DNA of 64,000 bases from CADEEV01 sp032127875 (GCA_032127875.1 JAQBHI010000038.1:1-64000); one strand, 5' to 3'; counted from the stretch's first letter, positions 15,134-24,696 are shown. Notes: generated by a model not told the origin, from the letters alone. Program-made: numbers and translations.

Positions 15134-15565
15134 ATGGTGCGCCTCACGCGCGAGCGAATCGAGCTTGCGGGCCTTCAGGCTGTAGCGCCTGGCGACGGGG
15201 CGCTGGCGCTCTTCGTCGGCGTCGTCCGCAACGAAAACGCAGGCCGGAGCGTGCTTCATCTCGAATACGAGGCCTACGAGGAGATGGCACTTCAGGAGCT
15301 GGAGGCGATAGGCGTGGAGACCCGCCGGCGCTGGCCTGTGAGCGAGGTTCGGATCGTGCATCGCCTGGGGCGCATGGAAATTGGCGAGGTCAGCGTGGCG
15401 GTTGCAGTCGCCTCGCCCCATCGCGGCGAGGCTTTCGAGGCATGTCGCTTCGCCATCGACACCCTCAAGAAATCAGTGCCGATCTGGAAGAAGGAGTTCT
15501 ACGCCGATGGAGCCGTCTGGCTGGAGGGCCCGGGCGGCTGCGCCCACGAGACCCACACCGCCTAG
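15134..15565 (+). CDS. moaE: Molybdopterin synthase catalytic subunit MoaE
   Basis: 143 residues, the usual MoaE length. ALALFVGVVRNENAGRSVLH, LEYEAYEEMA, RIVHRLGRMEIGEVSVAVAV and ASPHRGEAFEACRFAIDTLKKSVPIWKKE are all conserved; the lysines around 112-113 and 119-120 are the active-site ones. It transfers sulfur from MoaD thiocarboxylate to precursor Z to make molybdopterin, in the cytosol. It converges with moaA (16-bp gap). moaD is not adjacent but at 30.6 kb. The ATG is 6 nt from TAGGAT, so translation may be leaderless. Confidence 0.95.
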   Translation: MVRLTRERIELAGLQAVAPGDGALALFVGVVRNENAGRSVLHLEYEAYEEMALQELEAIGVETRRRWPVSEVRIVHRLGRMEIGEVSVAVAVASPHRGEAFEACRFAIDTLKKSVPIWKKEFYADGAVWLEGPGGCAHETHTA

Positions 15566-15581
15566 ATCCGGTGCTGCGCTG

Positions 15582-16571
15582 CTAGCCGCCGATCTGGAAC
15601 ATCGAGCGCTCCTCGGTGGAGACGCCCTCGTCGAGACGATGACCGGTCGGCTTCGCAAGCACGGCCTTTTCCAGGATCCTGGCTACCGCCGCGATGCCTC
15701 CACCCGAGCGCAGCGCGGCTTTCACGTCCATCTCGTCGTCGTTGAGCAGGCACAGATGGAATTTGCCGTCGGCGGTGAGGCGCATGCGGTTGCAGGTCCC
15801 GCAATAGGGCTCGCTCACCGGGCTGATGAAGCCGACGACGCCGCGGCCATCCTCGAAGCGAAAGTTCTTCGACTCGTCCGAGGGGTTGCTGCTGGGCATC
15901 GGAACCAGCGGCCCCAGCTCCGCTTCGATACGTTGCCGGGTCTCACGCGAGGGTACGAACTGTGACAACGCGACGTGCGCGGCCTCGCCGCCGCCTAGCG
16001 GCATGAGTTCGATGAAGCGAACGTGCCAATCGCGCTCCTTCGCCCGGCGGGCCATCTCCACCACATCGGTGTCGTTGTAGTCCCGCGTCACGACGCTGTT
16101 GATCTTGATGGGTGCGAGGCCCGCTTGCTCGGCGGCCGCGATGCCGGCCTCGATCTCCTCGAGCGTGCCGAAACGCATCAGCTTCTTGAGCCGCTCCGGG
16201 TGCAGCGTGTCCAGGTGGATGTTGAGGCGCGTGAGGCCCGCCTCGCGTAGCGGCTTCGCGAGGCGAGGCAGCAGGATCGCGTTGGTGGTCATGGCCACGT
16301 CGCACACGCCGGAGGTAGCGGCGATCCGGCCGACGATGTCGACGATGTCGGGCCGTAGCGTGGGCTCGCCTCCGGTCAGGCGAAACTTCCGGAAGCCGAC
16401 GCTGACCGCGGCTCGGGTCGTGAGCTCGATCTCCGCAGCCGTGAGCAACTGTTCCGAGGCAATGAACCTGAGGCCGCGCAGGGGCATACAGTAGACGCAC
16501 CGCAGATTGCAGTGGTCGATGACCGAGATGCGCAGGTAGTTGATCTCGCGCCCGAAACGATCCCGCGGCAT
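15582..16571 (-). CDS. moaA: GTP 3',8-cyclase MoaA (radical SAM)
   Basis: 329 residues. The radical-SAM cluster motif is C21-N-L-R-C25-V-Y-C28; GGEPTLRPD is the SAM-binding GGE element. The C-terminal second cluster CGTCNRMRLTADGKFHLC (C-x2-C-x13-C) and the terminal GG are diagnostic of MoaA. It opens GTP to 3',8-cyclo-7,8-dihydro-GTP in molybdenum cofactor synthesis, together with MoaC (not seen here). A TAGACT -10-like hexamer lies about 29 nt before the ATG, with GGGGAG between them, so this gene is probably not leaderless. Confidence 0.96.
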   Translation of the reverse strand: MPRDRFGREINYLRISVIDHCNLRCVYCMPLRGLRFIASEQLLTAAEIELTTRAAVSVGFRKFRLTGGEPTLRPDIVDIVGRIAATSGVCDVAMTTNAILLPRLAKPLREAGLTRLNIHLDTLHPERLKKLMRFGTLEEIEAGIAAAEQAGLAPIKINSVVTRDYNDTDVVEMARRAKERDWHVRFIELMPLGGGEAAHVALSQFVPSRETRQRIEAELGPLVPMPSSNPSDESKNFRFEDGRGVVGFISPVSEPYCGTCNRMRLTADGKFHLCLLNDDEMDVKAALRSGGGIAAVARILEKAVLAKPTGHRLDEGVSTEERSMFQIGG

Positions 16572-16773
16572 GGCCTTCGCGCGCTCCCCTCGAAAGATTC
16601 AGTCTACTCTCGTTCCTCGAACCTCGCCCGGGCACCCGCCCGCAAGGCCCTCATGGGCCGAGCGGCTGCACGGGAAGGGGCTCGATCCGGGGGCGGTGAC
16701 GCGGTGATCGAGGGAACAGCGTCCCTTGCGTGAACGCCGCCGGGCCGAAACCGACCGAGTGTAAGATGCTTGG
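16572..16773. other. 202-bp intergenic region between moaA and a receptor gene
   Basis: Carries the probable moaA leader at its left end and a TAAGAT -10 at its right end. I checked it for a molybdenum-cofactor riboswitch-like structure and saw no convincing one. No other gene is apparent. Confidence 0.4.
16762..16767 (+). promoter_or_regulatory. TAAGAT -10 element, 6 nt before a GTG start
   Basis: TAAGAT ends exactly 6 nt before GTG 16774. A transcript would start at the start codon; no Shine-Dalgarno is present. Confidence 0.45.
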
Positions 16774-19170
16774 GTGAGCACTGCGGTCCGGTTGGCCTCC
16801 GCCGCGCTCGTCGCTTGGTCGCACGCGCTTCGCGCGGCCGCCGACGATTCGCTTGGTATCGTCGTCGACTCCGATCTGCTGTGCGATCTTCCGCTCGCTC
16901 CCGATCCGTGGACGTCCTTCCGGGCAGTGGACCCCGAAACCGTCATGGACCGCTTCGACAATGGTGGCCTCTACCTTGGCGAGCCTGCGTCCGTTGGGAT
17001 CCACGGCGCGTCCTGGACGCAGACCTCCTATCGGCTCGGAGCGATGGACGTGACGGATCCCGATCGCACCGGGACGCCACTTCTCCGACTCGACCCGCAC
17101 CTCGTGCAGTCGGTGCGAGTCGTCTCGGGGCTGGCGACGCCGGATCTGGGCGGCTCCGGCCCTGTCGTCGCCCTCGAGCCGCGCAAGCCGGGCGATTCCT
17201 GGCACGCTGCGCTCGCCGGGGGCTTCGTTCTCGCTGGAGGGGAGACGTCCAAGGCTGGTGCCTTACCGATTGCGAGCTACGCCTCGTTCGATCAGGTATC
17301 GCTGCGACTCGATGGTCCGCTCGCGAAAGACCGCGGCGGACTCCTCGTCGCAGCATGGCTCGATCGCGTCCGACGCCGTGACAACGGCGTCACCGATCCC
17401 GTGCGGGCGAGCGAGAGCGGCCTCTTCGCGCACGCCGTCTGGAGGCTCGGTGAACGCGATGAGGTGCGGCTGCTCGCGACGACCGGACGAGTGGCGCGCC
17501 CCTACGGCGGCCGGGCACGCTTCTCCGGGGGGGATGTCCGCGAGAGCGGCGCGTTCGTGAACGTGCAGGCCGCCTGGGAACGGCGAGGATCGACGCATTG
17601 GAGCGCGAGCGGCGGGTACGTGCGCGGGAGTTTCCATCCTGAGCTGGCAGGCCGCGAATCCGGAGGCGTGGTCGAGCGGCTGCGCGATGGTCCGGTGCCG
17701 GCGCTCTTCCCGGGCGATGGCACGCGGGAGCGCGCGGCGCTCGCCATCCGCGGCGAGCGCGCTGTCGAGCGCTTCGCCGGCGCAGCCCACGGGCTGCGTT
17801 TCGGCCTGAGCGGGGAATGGACGCGCGCGACGGCTCGGCCGGAGGGACCGCGTGGCCTCACGGCCGAGACCCTCGACGGACTGGCCGCGCGGGCCTGGGA
17901 CTTCGGATGGGCCGGTCAGGAATCGCGGCGACGCGGGTTGGGGGTCGCGCTCGACGTCGCCGACCGCGCGACGTACGGCAGGCTCTCGCTCGGCGCGGGC
18001 CTGCGCTTCGAGGCGATGCAGGGCAGTGCGGCGGGAGCGCGCCAAGGCATCGACTGGCGGGGATTGTCGCCGCTCGTCTTCGCGCGTGCGCGCGTCACCC
18101 GCGGGGGTGCGCTCAGCATCTTCGGTGGCTATTCGCAATACCTCGACCGCCTACCGCTCGGGCTGCTGGCTTTCGGCGACCCCGCTGCTCCGCAGGGGCT
18201 CGTCTATCGCTGGCGGGACGCCAGCGGCGATGGCCGGCTCGATCCAGACGAGGTCGGCCCGCTCGTCACGCGCCTCGGGCCCGGCGGCCCGCTCGCCGCG
18301 ATCGACCCCAACCTCAAGCCGCCACGCACCGACGAGCTCGTGGTCGGGCTCGACGCGCAGTTGGGGCGCGGATGGCAGCTGCGCACGGTCGTCACGCGTC
18401 GTAACCAACACGACCTTGTGGCGTCGGTGAACGTCGGCGTCCCGCTCTCGGATTACGTGGTCACGTTCGTTCCCGATCCGGCCGGCGACGTGCTCGGTCC
18501 CGACGACGACCAACTGCTGCCCATCTACGATCGGAGGCCCGAAAGCTTCGGTCGCGACCGCTACGAGCTCCGGAACTCCAGCGGCGAGAGCGTTCTCTAC
18601 GAGGGCATCGAGTTCTCGCTCACCGGCAAGCTGCACGAGCGGTGGCGGGTGTTTCTCGGGGGTCTGGCGTTTCGGAACATCGGCCCGGGAGGGAACCGTG
18701 GCTTCCGCACCGTCGAGAACGACCAGGGTCTGATCGGCGAGCGGCTCGAGAATCCCAACGCGACGACGTTCTCGAAAGGCCGGCTCTACTTCGATCGGTC
18801 CTACACGGCGCGGATCGCGGTTGCGTATCGCGCGCCGCGCGATTGGCGCATCGCGGCGCTAGTGTGGTACCAGGACGGCCAACCGTTCTCGCGACTCGTG
18901 ATCGCGCCGGGCCTCGCCCAGGGGCCAGAGGCGATCCAGGCGATCGCCAACGGCCGGTCGCGCTTCACGTACGCGTTGTCGCTCGACGCGCGTCTGGAGA
19001 AGGGCGTCAGGCTCGGCCGCGTGCGGGTCGCGGGAGTGCTCGAGGTCTTCAACTTCCTCGGGATGGCCAACGAGGCCGAGGAGTACGTCGTCTCCGGGCC
19101 GTCATTCCGCGAGGTCACAGCCATCCAGCCGCCGCGCGCTTTTCGGTTGGGAGCGCGGCTCGAGTTCTAG
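16774..19170 (+). CDS. TonB-dependent receptor-like outer-membrane protein
   Basis: 798 residues from GTG 16774. The N-terminus MSTAVRLASAALVAWSHALR then AAADDSL is a signal peptide. Residues about 35-140 resemble a receptor plug (YRLGAMDVTDPDRTGTPLLRLD, VQSVRVVSGLATPDLGGSGPVVAL), although no N-terminal carboxypeptidase-like domain or clear TonB box is visible. The remainder is a long series of alternating strands with the TonB-receptor motif LKPPRTDELVVGLD and the terminal RAFRLGARLEF, ending in Phe as outer-membrane barrels do. Ligand unknown. It stands alone; the next gene is convergent. Confidence 0.78.
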   Translation: MSTAVRLASAALVAWSHALRAAADDSLGIVVDSDLLCDLPLAPDPWTSFRAVDPETVMDRFDNGGLYLGEPASVGIHGASWTQTSYRLGAMDVTDPDRTGTPLLRLDPHLVQSVRVVSGLATPDLGGSGPVVALEPRKPGDSWHAALAGGFVLAGGETSKAGALPIASYASFDQVSLRLDGPLAKDRGGLLVAAWLDRVRRRDNGVTDPVRASESGLFAHAVWRLGERDEVRLLATTGRVARPYGGRARFSGGDVRESGAFVNVQAAWERRGSTHWSASGGYVRGSFHPELAGRESGGVVERLRDGPVPALFPGDGTRERAALAIRGERAVERFAGAAHGLRFGLSGEWTRATARPEGPRGLTAETLDGLAARAWDFGWAGQESRRRGLGVALDVADRATYGRLSLGAGLRFEAMQGSAAGARQGIDWRGLSPLVFARARVTRGGALSIFGGYSQYLDRLPLGLLAFGDPAAPQGLVYRWRDASGDGRLDPDEVGPLVTRLGPGGPLAAIDPNLKPPRTDELVVGLDAQLGRGWQLRTVVTRRNQHDLVASVNVGVPLSDYVVTFVPDPAGDVLGPDDDQLLPIYDRRPESFGRDRYELRNSSGESVLYEGIEFSLTGKLHERWRVFLGGLAFRNIGPGGNRGFRTVENDQGLIGERLENPNATTFSKGRLYFDRSYTARIAVAYRAPRDWRIAALVWYQDGQPFSRLVIAPGLAQGPEAIQAIANGRSRFTYALSLDARLEKGVRLGRVRVAGVLEVFNFLGMANEAEEYVVSGPSFREVTAIQPPRAFRLGARLEF

Positions 19171-19218
19171 GCGGCTCGAGAAGCTGCTGCGGCGGCGCAG
19201 CCACCAGGCGGCGCGCGC

Positions 19219-20838
19219 CTAGAAGCCGGGAAAGCCTCTGCGCGTGGGCGGTGGGCTCGCGGCGACCAGCCTGGCCGCGGGCTCGTAGCGAGCGCCGGGA
19301 GGGATGGCCCCAAGCTCGCCGGGCCAGCTGTCGAGCAGCATGATCCGATGAGCCGAGGCGACTCGGAGCACCACGATGTCCTGGAAACGGTACAGGCGCG
19401 CCGGTTCGTGCCAGGCCTGCTGGAGGACTCGCCAGGGCACGAGGCGCAGGCCGTCCGGGCCCAACTGACACTCATAGAAGAGGGGCTCGCGAGGGTTCAG
19501 CATGCAGCCGGCGACGTGACGGCCGTAGACGAGCTGCAACCCATGATGAAGCGCGTAGCTCCCGATCCAGATGTCGTCTGCCCCGACCACCACGACGAGC
19601 GTGCCGGGAGCCAGGCCGGGAGCACGCGCAGTAATCTGTGACAACGCCGCGGCCTGCCGTGGGTAGCGGCCGATGGCGTCCCAGGTCGCTTGCAGCGCGG
19701 CTGTCCGGCTCGCTCCGACACCGGCGACCAGCGCCCCGAGGCCGGCCAGCACCGCCAGCCGTCCGGCGCGAGGGGCGAGCTCGGCGAGCAGCACGATGGC
19801 CGCCGCCAGCGCCAGGCCAAGCCAGGGAGCGGCGATGAACTCGGTGCGCAAGGATCCCGGGAGCTTGGCTGCCAGGATGAAACTGGAGTAAGCCGCAGCG
19901 GTTCCCAGCAGGCCTGCCGCAACGAAAGCGGCGAGCCTTCGGCGGTCCGGAGGCGACGCCGAGGGGTCCGCATCGGAGCGCAGAACCACGAGGCCGGCCA
20001 CGAGCAGGCCCATTGCCAGAATCGTCGTGGGCTGAGGCACCCCCAGATGCAATGTGACCAGGGGCTCGAGGTGAAGCCGGAACTGGAGCGCAAGCCGCCC
20101 GGCCAGGCCGACGGGGTCGAGATACAAGCCGAGAACCTGGCTCTGGTACCAGGCCGGGGCCCGACCTTGCAGCAGCGGCAAGGCCGCCACGAGCGCGGCA
20201 AGACCGGTGGCGCACGAGTACGCGACGACGCTGCCTCGCGGCAGGCGCCTCCCCAACCCCCACAGCAGCAGCGGCGCGAGCAGCAGAACGGGCAGCGGAG
20301 CCTCGTGGACGCGTGTGATGACGAAAGCCAGGCCTGCGGCGATTGCGACGCCGCCGATCGAGTGCCCCGCCCTGGCAAGCAACAGGATTACGAGTGCGAC
20401 CCCAGCCGTCGCGCCCGAGTAGGCCGCCGAGTACACGGGATCGAGCCGCATCAGGTCCGAAGGCGCCCAGCAGGCAGCAAAGACCCCGGCCAGGAAGGCC
20501 AGCTCGGGGCGCCCTGGCAGGAGATGAAGAACCAGCAGGCTCGTCAGCAAGCCGGCCGCGACCAGGTAGTGGGCATGCAGGAGCAGTGATGCGTTCAGCA
20601 GCTGCGCGGGAAAAAGCGCCACCGGGAGGCTGAACAGCAGGCCCAGGGGCCGGTTGGCGTACGGGATATCGACCACGCCTCGCGTGGCCAGTGACAGGAT
20701 CATCCATTCGTCGATACCGCCGAAGTTGATGCTCCTGACCGGCCAGAACTGCGCCCAGAACACGGCGTAGACGCCGAATAGCACGCTCACGGTGCGCGCC
20801 CCAGAAAACCGCCACCCGACGCTGCGCTCCACGGCCAT
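19219..20838 (-). CDS. Polytopic GT-C-like membrane protein (paralogue A)
   Basis: 539 residues from ATG 20838. The N-terminus MAVERSVGWRFSGARTVSVL is followed by an outer loop with GGIDEWMILSLATRGVVDI, then YANRPLGLLFSLPV. The DE pair is placed as in GT39/GT-C enzymes. About 11 further hydrophobic helices follow, then a soluble C-terminal domain (from about 415). It shares DEW-x-x-LSL...DIPYANRPL...GRP...AFLAG...WAPSD with the gene at 23059, so they are paralogues. It ends the leftward operon that starts at 25451. Donor and acceptor unknown. Confidence 0.8.
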   Translation of the reverse strand: MAVERSVGWRFSGARTVSVLFGVYAVFWAQFWPVRSINFGGIDEWMILSLATRGVVDIPYANRPLGLLFSLPVALFPAQLLNASLLLHAHYLVAAGLLTSLLVLHLLPGRPELAFLAGVFAACWAPSDLMRLDPVYSAAYSGATAGVALVILLLARAGHSIGGVAIAAGLAFVITRVHEAPLPVLLLAPLLLWGLGRRLPRGSVVAYSCATGLAALVAALPLLQGRAPAWYQSQVLGLYLDPVGLAGRLALQFRLHLEPLVTLHLGVPQPTTILAMGLLVAGLVVLRSDADPSASPPDRRRLAAFVAAGLLGTAAAYSSFILAAKLPGSLRTEFIAAPWLGLALAAAIVLLAELAPRAGRLAVLAGLGALVAGVGASRTAALQATWDAIGRYPRQAAALSQITARAPGLAPGTLVVVVGADDIWIGSYALHHGLQLVYGRHVAGCMLNPREPLFYECQLGPDGLRLVPWRVLQQAWHEPARLYRFQDIVVLRVASAHRIMLLDSWPGELGAIPPGARYEPAARLVAASPPPTRRGFPGF

Positions 20839-20840
20839 GT

Positions 20841-21115
20841 CTAGAGGACCTCGAGGCTGCACAAGGCGCGTCGCTCGGGGATCGCCTGCGCCAAGCTTCG
20901 CAACCGATCCACGGGCCGGTAGCTCGACCCGGCCGGAAGCGGCGGCAACTGGCGCGGCCACTCCTCGAGGACCACGGCGCTGGCGGGCCCATGACGGACG
21001 ACGATGGCCTGATCGTACCGGAACAGCCGGACGCTGGTGCGCCAGGGCCCGCGCACCACTGCCATCGGCTCGGAGACGATACCCTGGGGCGTGAAGTAGG
21101 CGGGGAGCAAGGCGG
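20841..21115 (-). pseudogene. Orphan C-terminal fragment of a GT-C-like paralogue
   Basis: The gap between two operon genes encodes LLPAYFTPQGIVSEPMAVVR, then GPWRTSVRLFRYDQAIVVRHGPASAVVLEEWP...ALCSLEVL and a TAG stop 2 nt before the next ATG. It matches the last 80 or so residues of the protein at 23059, in frame, but has no N-terminal part and no membrane helices. Either it is a relic of a third tandem copy or it is expressed from an internal ATG (74 residues from MAVVRG). DNA identity to the intact copy is about 97%, so the duplication is recent. Confidence 0.7.
20847..21109 (+). repeat. 263-bp direct repeat, copy 1
   Basis: Aligns without gaps to 23089-23351 with 8 mismatches by eye, about 97% identity. 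The repeats are 2,242 bp apart start to start and flank the gene at 21140-23062, which recombination between them could delete or amplify. Confidence 0.9.
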
Positions 21116-21139
21116 GTGCCGGGGGGCCTAGCGCACGCC

Positions 21140-23062
21140 TCACGGAAGGAACTCGTGAAGGCGGACCAGGGGTGAATCGAAGCGCAGCGCAAGCCGCGGC
21201 GACGCGAATTGCAGGGGCAGGGCGGACTCCTCCCAGACCCATCGCACGCCCAGAGCTCGAAGCGCCTGCTCGGCCTCGGCCGGATCGGCGGTGGCGTAGA
21301 CGGCGGCGGCGGCCTCGCGCCGCGCGCTGCCAACGGCAGGCTCCACGCCGAAGTCTGCCGAGTAGGCGGCGAGCCTTCGTTCGGCCAGCGCCGCCACATA
21401 CAGTGCCTTGAGGCCGCCGACGTCGCCCGGGTCGCCTTGGAGTCGCATGAGTAATGCATCCGACGGTGGAGTCGATCTCCGCAGCCAGTCGCACGCCGCC
21501 CCCACCTGCGGCGGCAGGACCAGCGACACCCGGTCCCAGGATCCTGCCGGTGCCCAAGTGTCGGGAAACGCCCTGAGGACGAGATAGCGGACGGGATTCA
21601 CCATCGCGACCACCATCAGCGCCAGACCCAGGCCGCGGAAGAGGCCGGAACGCCCGAGCATTCCGGCGACGACGGGTCCCGCATACAGCCAGAGAAGGTA
21701 CAACGCCAGGGTCAGGAACTGGGCGCCGTCGGTCGCCACAGGCCGCCCTTTGGTGCCGAGTCCAAGGACCACTGCGGCAGCCAGGCTGATGCCGACGAAC
21801 CGGTGGAAGCCCTCGCGATCGTCCCGAAGCCGCGCGACCAACGCGGGAAGTCCGAGGACGCGCACACCCAGGCTCCCCGCGAGGAATGCCGGCGCCATTG
21901 CGGCGAGGACCAGGATCGAGCCGATTCCATCCTGAGCGACGAACCGGGCGACGGGCTCGAGGCCGCGGATCACCCCGGTTGCGGTGCGCACGACCAGGAA
22001 GGGATAGCCGATCAGGGGAGACGCCGCTGCGGGATCTGCGGAAAGCCATGTGAACGCGGCCCAGGGCAGCGCGCCAAGGCTGCTGGCCACGGCGAGAAGA
22101 AAGAGCCTGCGATGTCGAAAAAGGAGGGCGCTGAACCACGCGCCCGCCAGAAGCGGGAGGCACGCGAAGACCTTGGTCCCCCAGAGGCCGCCGAGCAGAG
22201 CCCCGGCCAGGACGAGCAATCGCAGCTCTCCCTTGCTGATCCAGTAAAAGGCGGCATGCAGTCCGGCCAGAGCCAGTGGGAGGCCGAGCATCCAGGGGTT
22301 GAAGAACAGCGATTCCGCCGAAAAGGAGTGGAACACGAAGAACTGCGAGGTGCGTTGGAAGGCGGTGAGGTTCCGGGTGTCGAGCATCCACGACAGGTCC
22401 CCGCCCAGGATCGTCAGCAAGACCGTGACGGCCCTTGCGCCGAACGAGGAGATCCCGAGCGCCTCGAGCAGGCCGTCCAGGCACAGGCCGAGCATGAAGA
22501 AAGCCAGCACCGGCAGCGGCAGCATGTAGAACGCGAGGAGGGAGACCGGCGCGTAGTCGTGGATCACCAGGCCCAGCAGCGACGGGAAGAAGGAGTAGCC
22601 CGAGCGGACGCCCGCAAAAAGCGGGTTCTGCGAATGGGGCGGGGGGCTGCGCTCCAACTCTTCGGCGAACGACGCATAGATCGCACGGTCCGAGACGTCG
22701 AAGCCCGTCCGGAAGGCCAGGGCACCCTCGGGCAGGGCCTGCATGTCGCCAGCGGCGATCGAGCCGGCCAGGCACGCGAGGCCGAGCGGAAGCACCAGCC
22801 GGCCAAGGGCGGCACGCCACTCGGACAGCGGGAGCCGGGTCCTCAGCAGCGCGAGCAGCCAGACCGCGGCCATGGGCACGACGATCGGCAGGCCGGCGAA
22901 CTCCTCGAGCAGCCGCACGGGCAGCACGGTCATGTAGCCGGCGGCAAGAGCCAGGCCCAGGTGCTGCCCGCCGGCGAAGCGCACACCCAAGCAGCGCAGG
23001 ATCACGACGCCCGGGGGCAGGAGCAGAAGCAGGAACACCGCGATGGATGCGGCCAGGGTCAT
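21140..23062 (-). CDS. Polytopic membrane protein with C-terminal soluble domain
   Basis: 640 residues from ATG 23062 (MTLAASIAVFLLLLLPPGVV). About 12 to 14 hydrophobic segments are visible, including AAGYMTVLPVRLLEEFAGLPIVVPMAAVWLLALL. A conserved outer loop has HSQNPLFAGVRSGYSFFPSL, and another GGDLSWMLDTRNL. The C-terminal about 100 residues (WDRVSLVLPPQVGAACDWLR..., WEESALPLQFAS) look soluble. This layout resembles uncharacterised membrane glycosyltransferase or polymerase-like proteins of polysaccharide clusters; no family is named with confidence. Its ATG overlaps the stop of the preceding gene by 4 bp (ATGA). Confidence 0.75.
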   Translation of the reverse strand: MTLAASIAVFLLLLLPPGVVILRCLGVRFAGGQHLGLALAAGYMTVLPVRLLEEFAGLPIVVPMAAVWLLALLRTRLPLSEWRAALGRLVLPLGLACLAGSIAAGDMQALPEGALAFRTGFDVSDRAIYASFAEELERSPPPHSQNPLFAGVRSGYSFFPSLLGLVIHDYAPVSLLAFYMLPLPVLAFFMLGLCLDGLLEALGISSFGARAVTVLLTILGGDLSWMLDTRNLTAFQRTSQFFVFHSFSAESLFFNPWMLGLPLALAGLHAAFYWISKGELRLLVLAGALLGGLWGTKVFACLPLLAGAWFSALLFRHRRLFLLAVASSLGALPWAAFTWLSADPAAASPLIGYPFLVVRTATGVIRGLEPVARFVAQDGIGSILVLAAMAPAFLAGSLGVRVLGLPALVARLRDDREGFHRFVGISLAAAVVLGLGTKGRPVATDGAQFLTLALYLLWLYAGPVVAGMLGRSGLFRGLGLALMVVAMVNPVRYLVLRAFPDTWAPAGSWDRVSLVLPPQVGAACDWLRRSTPPSDALLMRLQGDPGDVGGLKALYVAALAERRLAAYSADFGVEPAVGSARREAAAAVYATADPAEAEQALRALGVRWVWEESALPLQFASPRLALRFDSPLVRLHEFLP

Positions 23063-24696
23063 CGCGTCTTTCGCGCCAACTGCGGGAAGACCTCGAGGCT
23101 GCGCAGGGCGCGTCGCTCGGGGATCGCCTGCGCCAAGCTTCGCAGCCGATCCACGGGCCGGTAGCTCGACCCGGCCGGAAGCGGCGGCAACTCGCGCGGC
23201 CACTCCTCGAGGACCACGGCGCCGGCGGGCCCATGACGGACGACGATGACCTGATCGTACCGGAACAGCCGGACGCCGGTGCGCCAGGGCCCGCGCACCA
23301 CCGCCATCGGCTCGGAGACGATACCCTGGGGCGTGAAGTAGGCGGGGAGCATTCCCGGGCGGGCTCCCGCGACGAGACCGGTCGCGCGGCCGCGGTAGAG
23401 ATACTCGAGCGCATGATGAAAGCTGAAGTTGGCCCGCCAGGCACGGCTCTCGTCGATGAGCACGATGAGCGTCTGTGGCGGCGTGTCCGGCACGGCCGCG
23501 ACGAGATCGGAGAGCAGCTGCGTCTGTCGGGAGTAGAAGCTGAACGAGTTCCAAGACGTCTGCATCGCCGAAGACCGCACGGTTCCCAGGGCCACGACCC
23601 AGACGCCGAGGCCAAGCGTCACGACTCTTCCCAGTCGACGCGAACGCTCGCCGCCGGCGACCGCCAGACCGGCGAGGAGCCAGCCCGCGCCGGGCGCGGA
23701 AAGGAACTCCGCGCGCCAGGCTCCGGGCACGCGTCCCGTCACGACGAGGGCCGCGTAGCCGGCGCCCGCGAGCAGGAACGCCACGGCCAGCAGGCTCAGG
23801 AGGTCACCTCGGGCGCCCTCCGACGGCACGCGATTCGACCAGAGGAGGGCCGCCCCCAGGAACACAGCGATGGCGATGGCGAGCGGTGCGGCGTGAGCCG
23901 CGAACTCCTGAGGGCTCGGCGCCACGAGGGGGCCGAAGTGGAATCCATACTGGCGGGCCAGGCGCTCGAGCATGGGTGTGAGCCTGGTGTCGAGGCCGAC
24001 CGATTCCTGGTAGGCCAGGCCCTGGTTCTGCAACAGCATCGGAATCACGGCCAGCGCGAGCGCCAGCGCAACGAACGCCTCGAACACGCAGGCCCACTGG
24101 AGGAGCCCCCGGGACGGGCGCTCGCCTACGAGCAACAGCAATGGACACAGCATCAGCACGGGGAGCGTCGCCTCGTAACAACGCCCCGACACGACCGCGA
24201 GGGCGCCGGCCACCAGGAGCAAGGGAACGCTCCGCCGCGCCCAGGACTCCACGAACGCGGCCAGACTGAGCGTCATGCCAAACGTGATCCCCGAGTAGAG
24301 TGCGCTCTCGACGAGGCTCAACCGGGCCTCGTCGCTGGGCGCCCACACGAGCACGAAAGCGCCGGCGAGGAATGCCAGCAGCGGGCGACCGGGCATCAGC
24401 CGAAGCGTGACCCTCACAACCAGCACGGCGCTCAGCCAGGCATAGGCCCAGCGCAGGATCACGAAGGGCAGGAAGCTGTCGCCGGCGATGAAGGGCACCG
24501 GCAGCGCCCACAACAGCGCCAGCGGCCGGTTGGCGTAGGGAATGTCGATCACACCGGCCGAGACCAGACTCAGCACGGTCCACTCGTCGTAGCCGTAGAA
24601 GTTCGTCGGGCTGACGAAGCGCGCCTGGCTCCACAGCACCGCGAGGAGCAGTAGCGCTGCCAGGCCCAGCGGGCCGCGCGCGGCGAAGGAGCGCAA
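23059..24696 (-). CDS. Polytopic GT-C-like membrane protein (paralogue B)
   Basis: 545 residues from TTG 24696, the only reasonable start after the methyltransferase stop at 24702; upstream codons in this frame are shadows of that gene. Early loop YGYDEWTVLSLVSAGVIDIP, then YANRPLALLWALPV carries the DE pair of GT-C enzymes. About 11 helices follow, then a soluble tail. The last about 85 residues are encoded by copy 2 of the 263-bp repeat. Paralogue of the gene at 19219. It overlaps the next ATG by 4 bp and belongs to the leftward operon headed by the methyltransferase at 25451. Confidence 0.8.
   Translation of the reverse strand: MRSFAARGPLGLAALLLLAVLWSQARFVSPTNFYGYDEWTVLSLVSAGVIDIPYANRPLALLWALPVPFIAGDSFLPFVILRWAYAWLSAVLVVRVTLRLMPGRPLLAFLAGAFVLVWAPSDEARLSLVESALYSGITFGMTLSLAAFVESWARRSVPLLLVAGALAVVSGRCYEATLPVLMLCPLLLLVGERPSRGLLQWACVFEAFVALALALAVIPMLLQNQGLAYQESVGLDTRLTPMLERLARQYGFHFGPLVAPSPQEFAAHAAPLAIAIAVFLGAALLWSNRVPSEGARGDLLSLLAVAFLLAGAGYAALVVTGRVPGAWRAEFLSAPGAGWLLAGLAVAGGERSRRLGRVVTLGLGVWVVALGTVRSSAMQTSWNSFSFYSRQTQLLSDLVAAVPDTPPQTLIVLIDESRAWRANFSFHHALEYLYRGRATGLVAGARPGMLPAYFTPQGIVSEPMAVVRGPWRTGVRLFRYDQVIVVRHGPAGAVVLEEWPRELPPLPAGSSYRPVDRLRSLAQAIPERRALRSLEVFPQLARKTR
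23089..23351 (+). repeat. 263-bp direct repeat, copy 2
   Basis: Partner of 20847-21109 with 8 mismatches and no indels. This copy lies inside an intact gene, at the C-terminal end of the GT-C-like protein encoded by 23059-24696. Confidence 0.9.

Noticed and set aside
20841..23615. 924-codon frame on the - strand spanning several genes
   Set aside because: Only its last about 90 codons match a real protein (the repeat fragment); the rest is an antisense-type Arg/Pro-rich shadow in a wrong frame of genes at 21140 and 23059.
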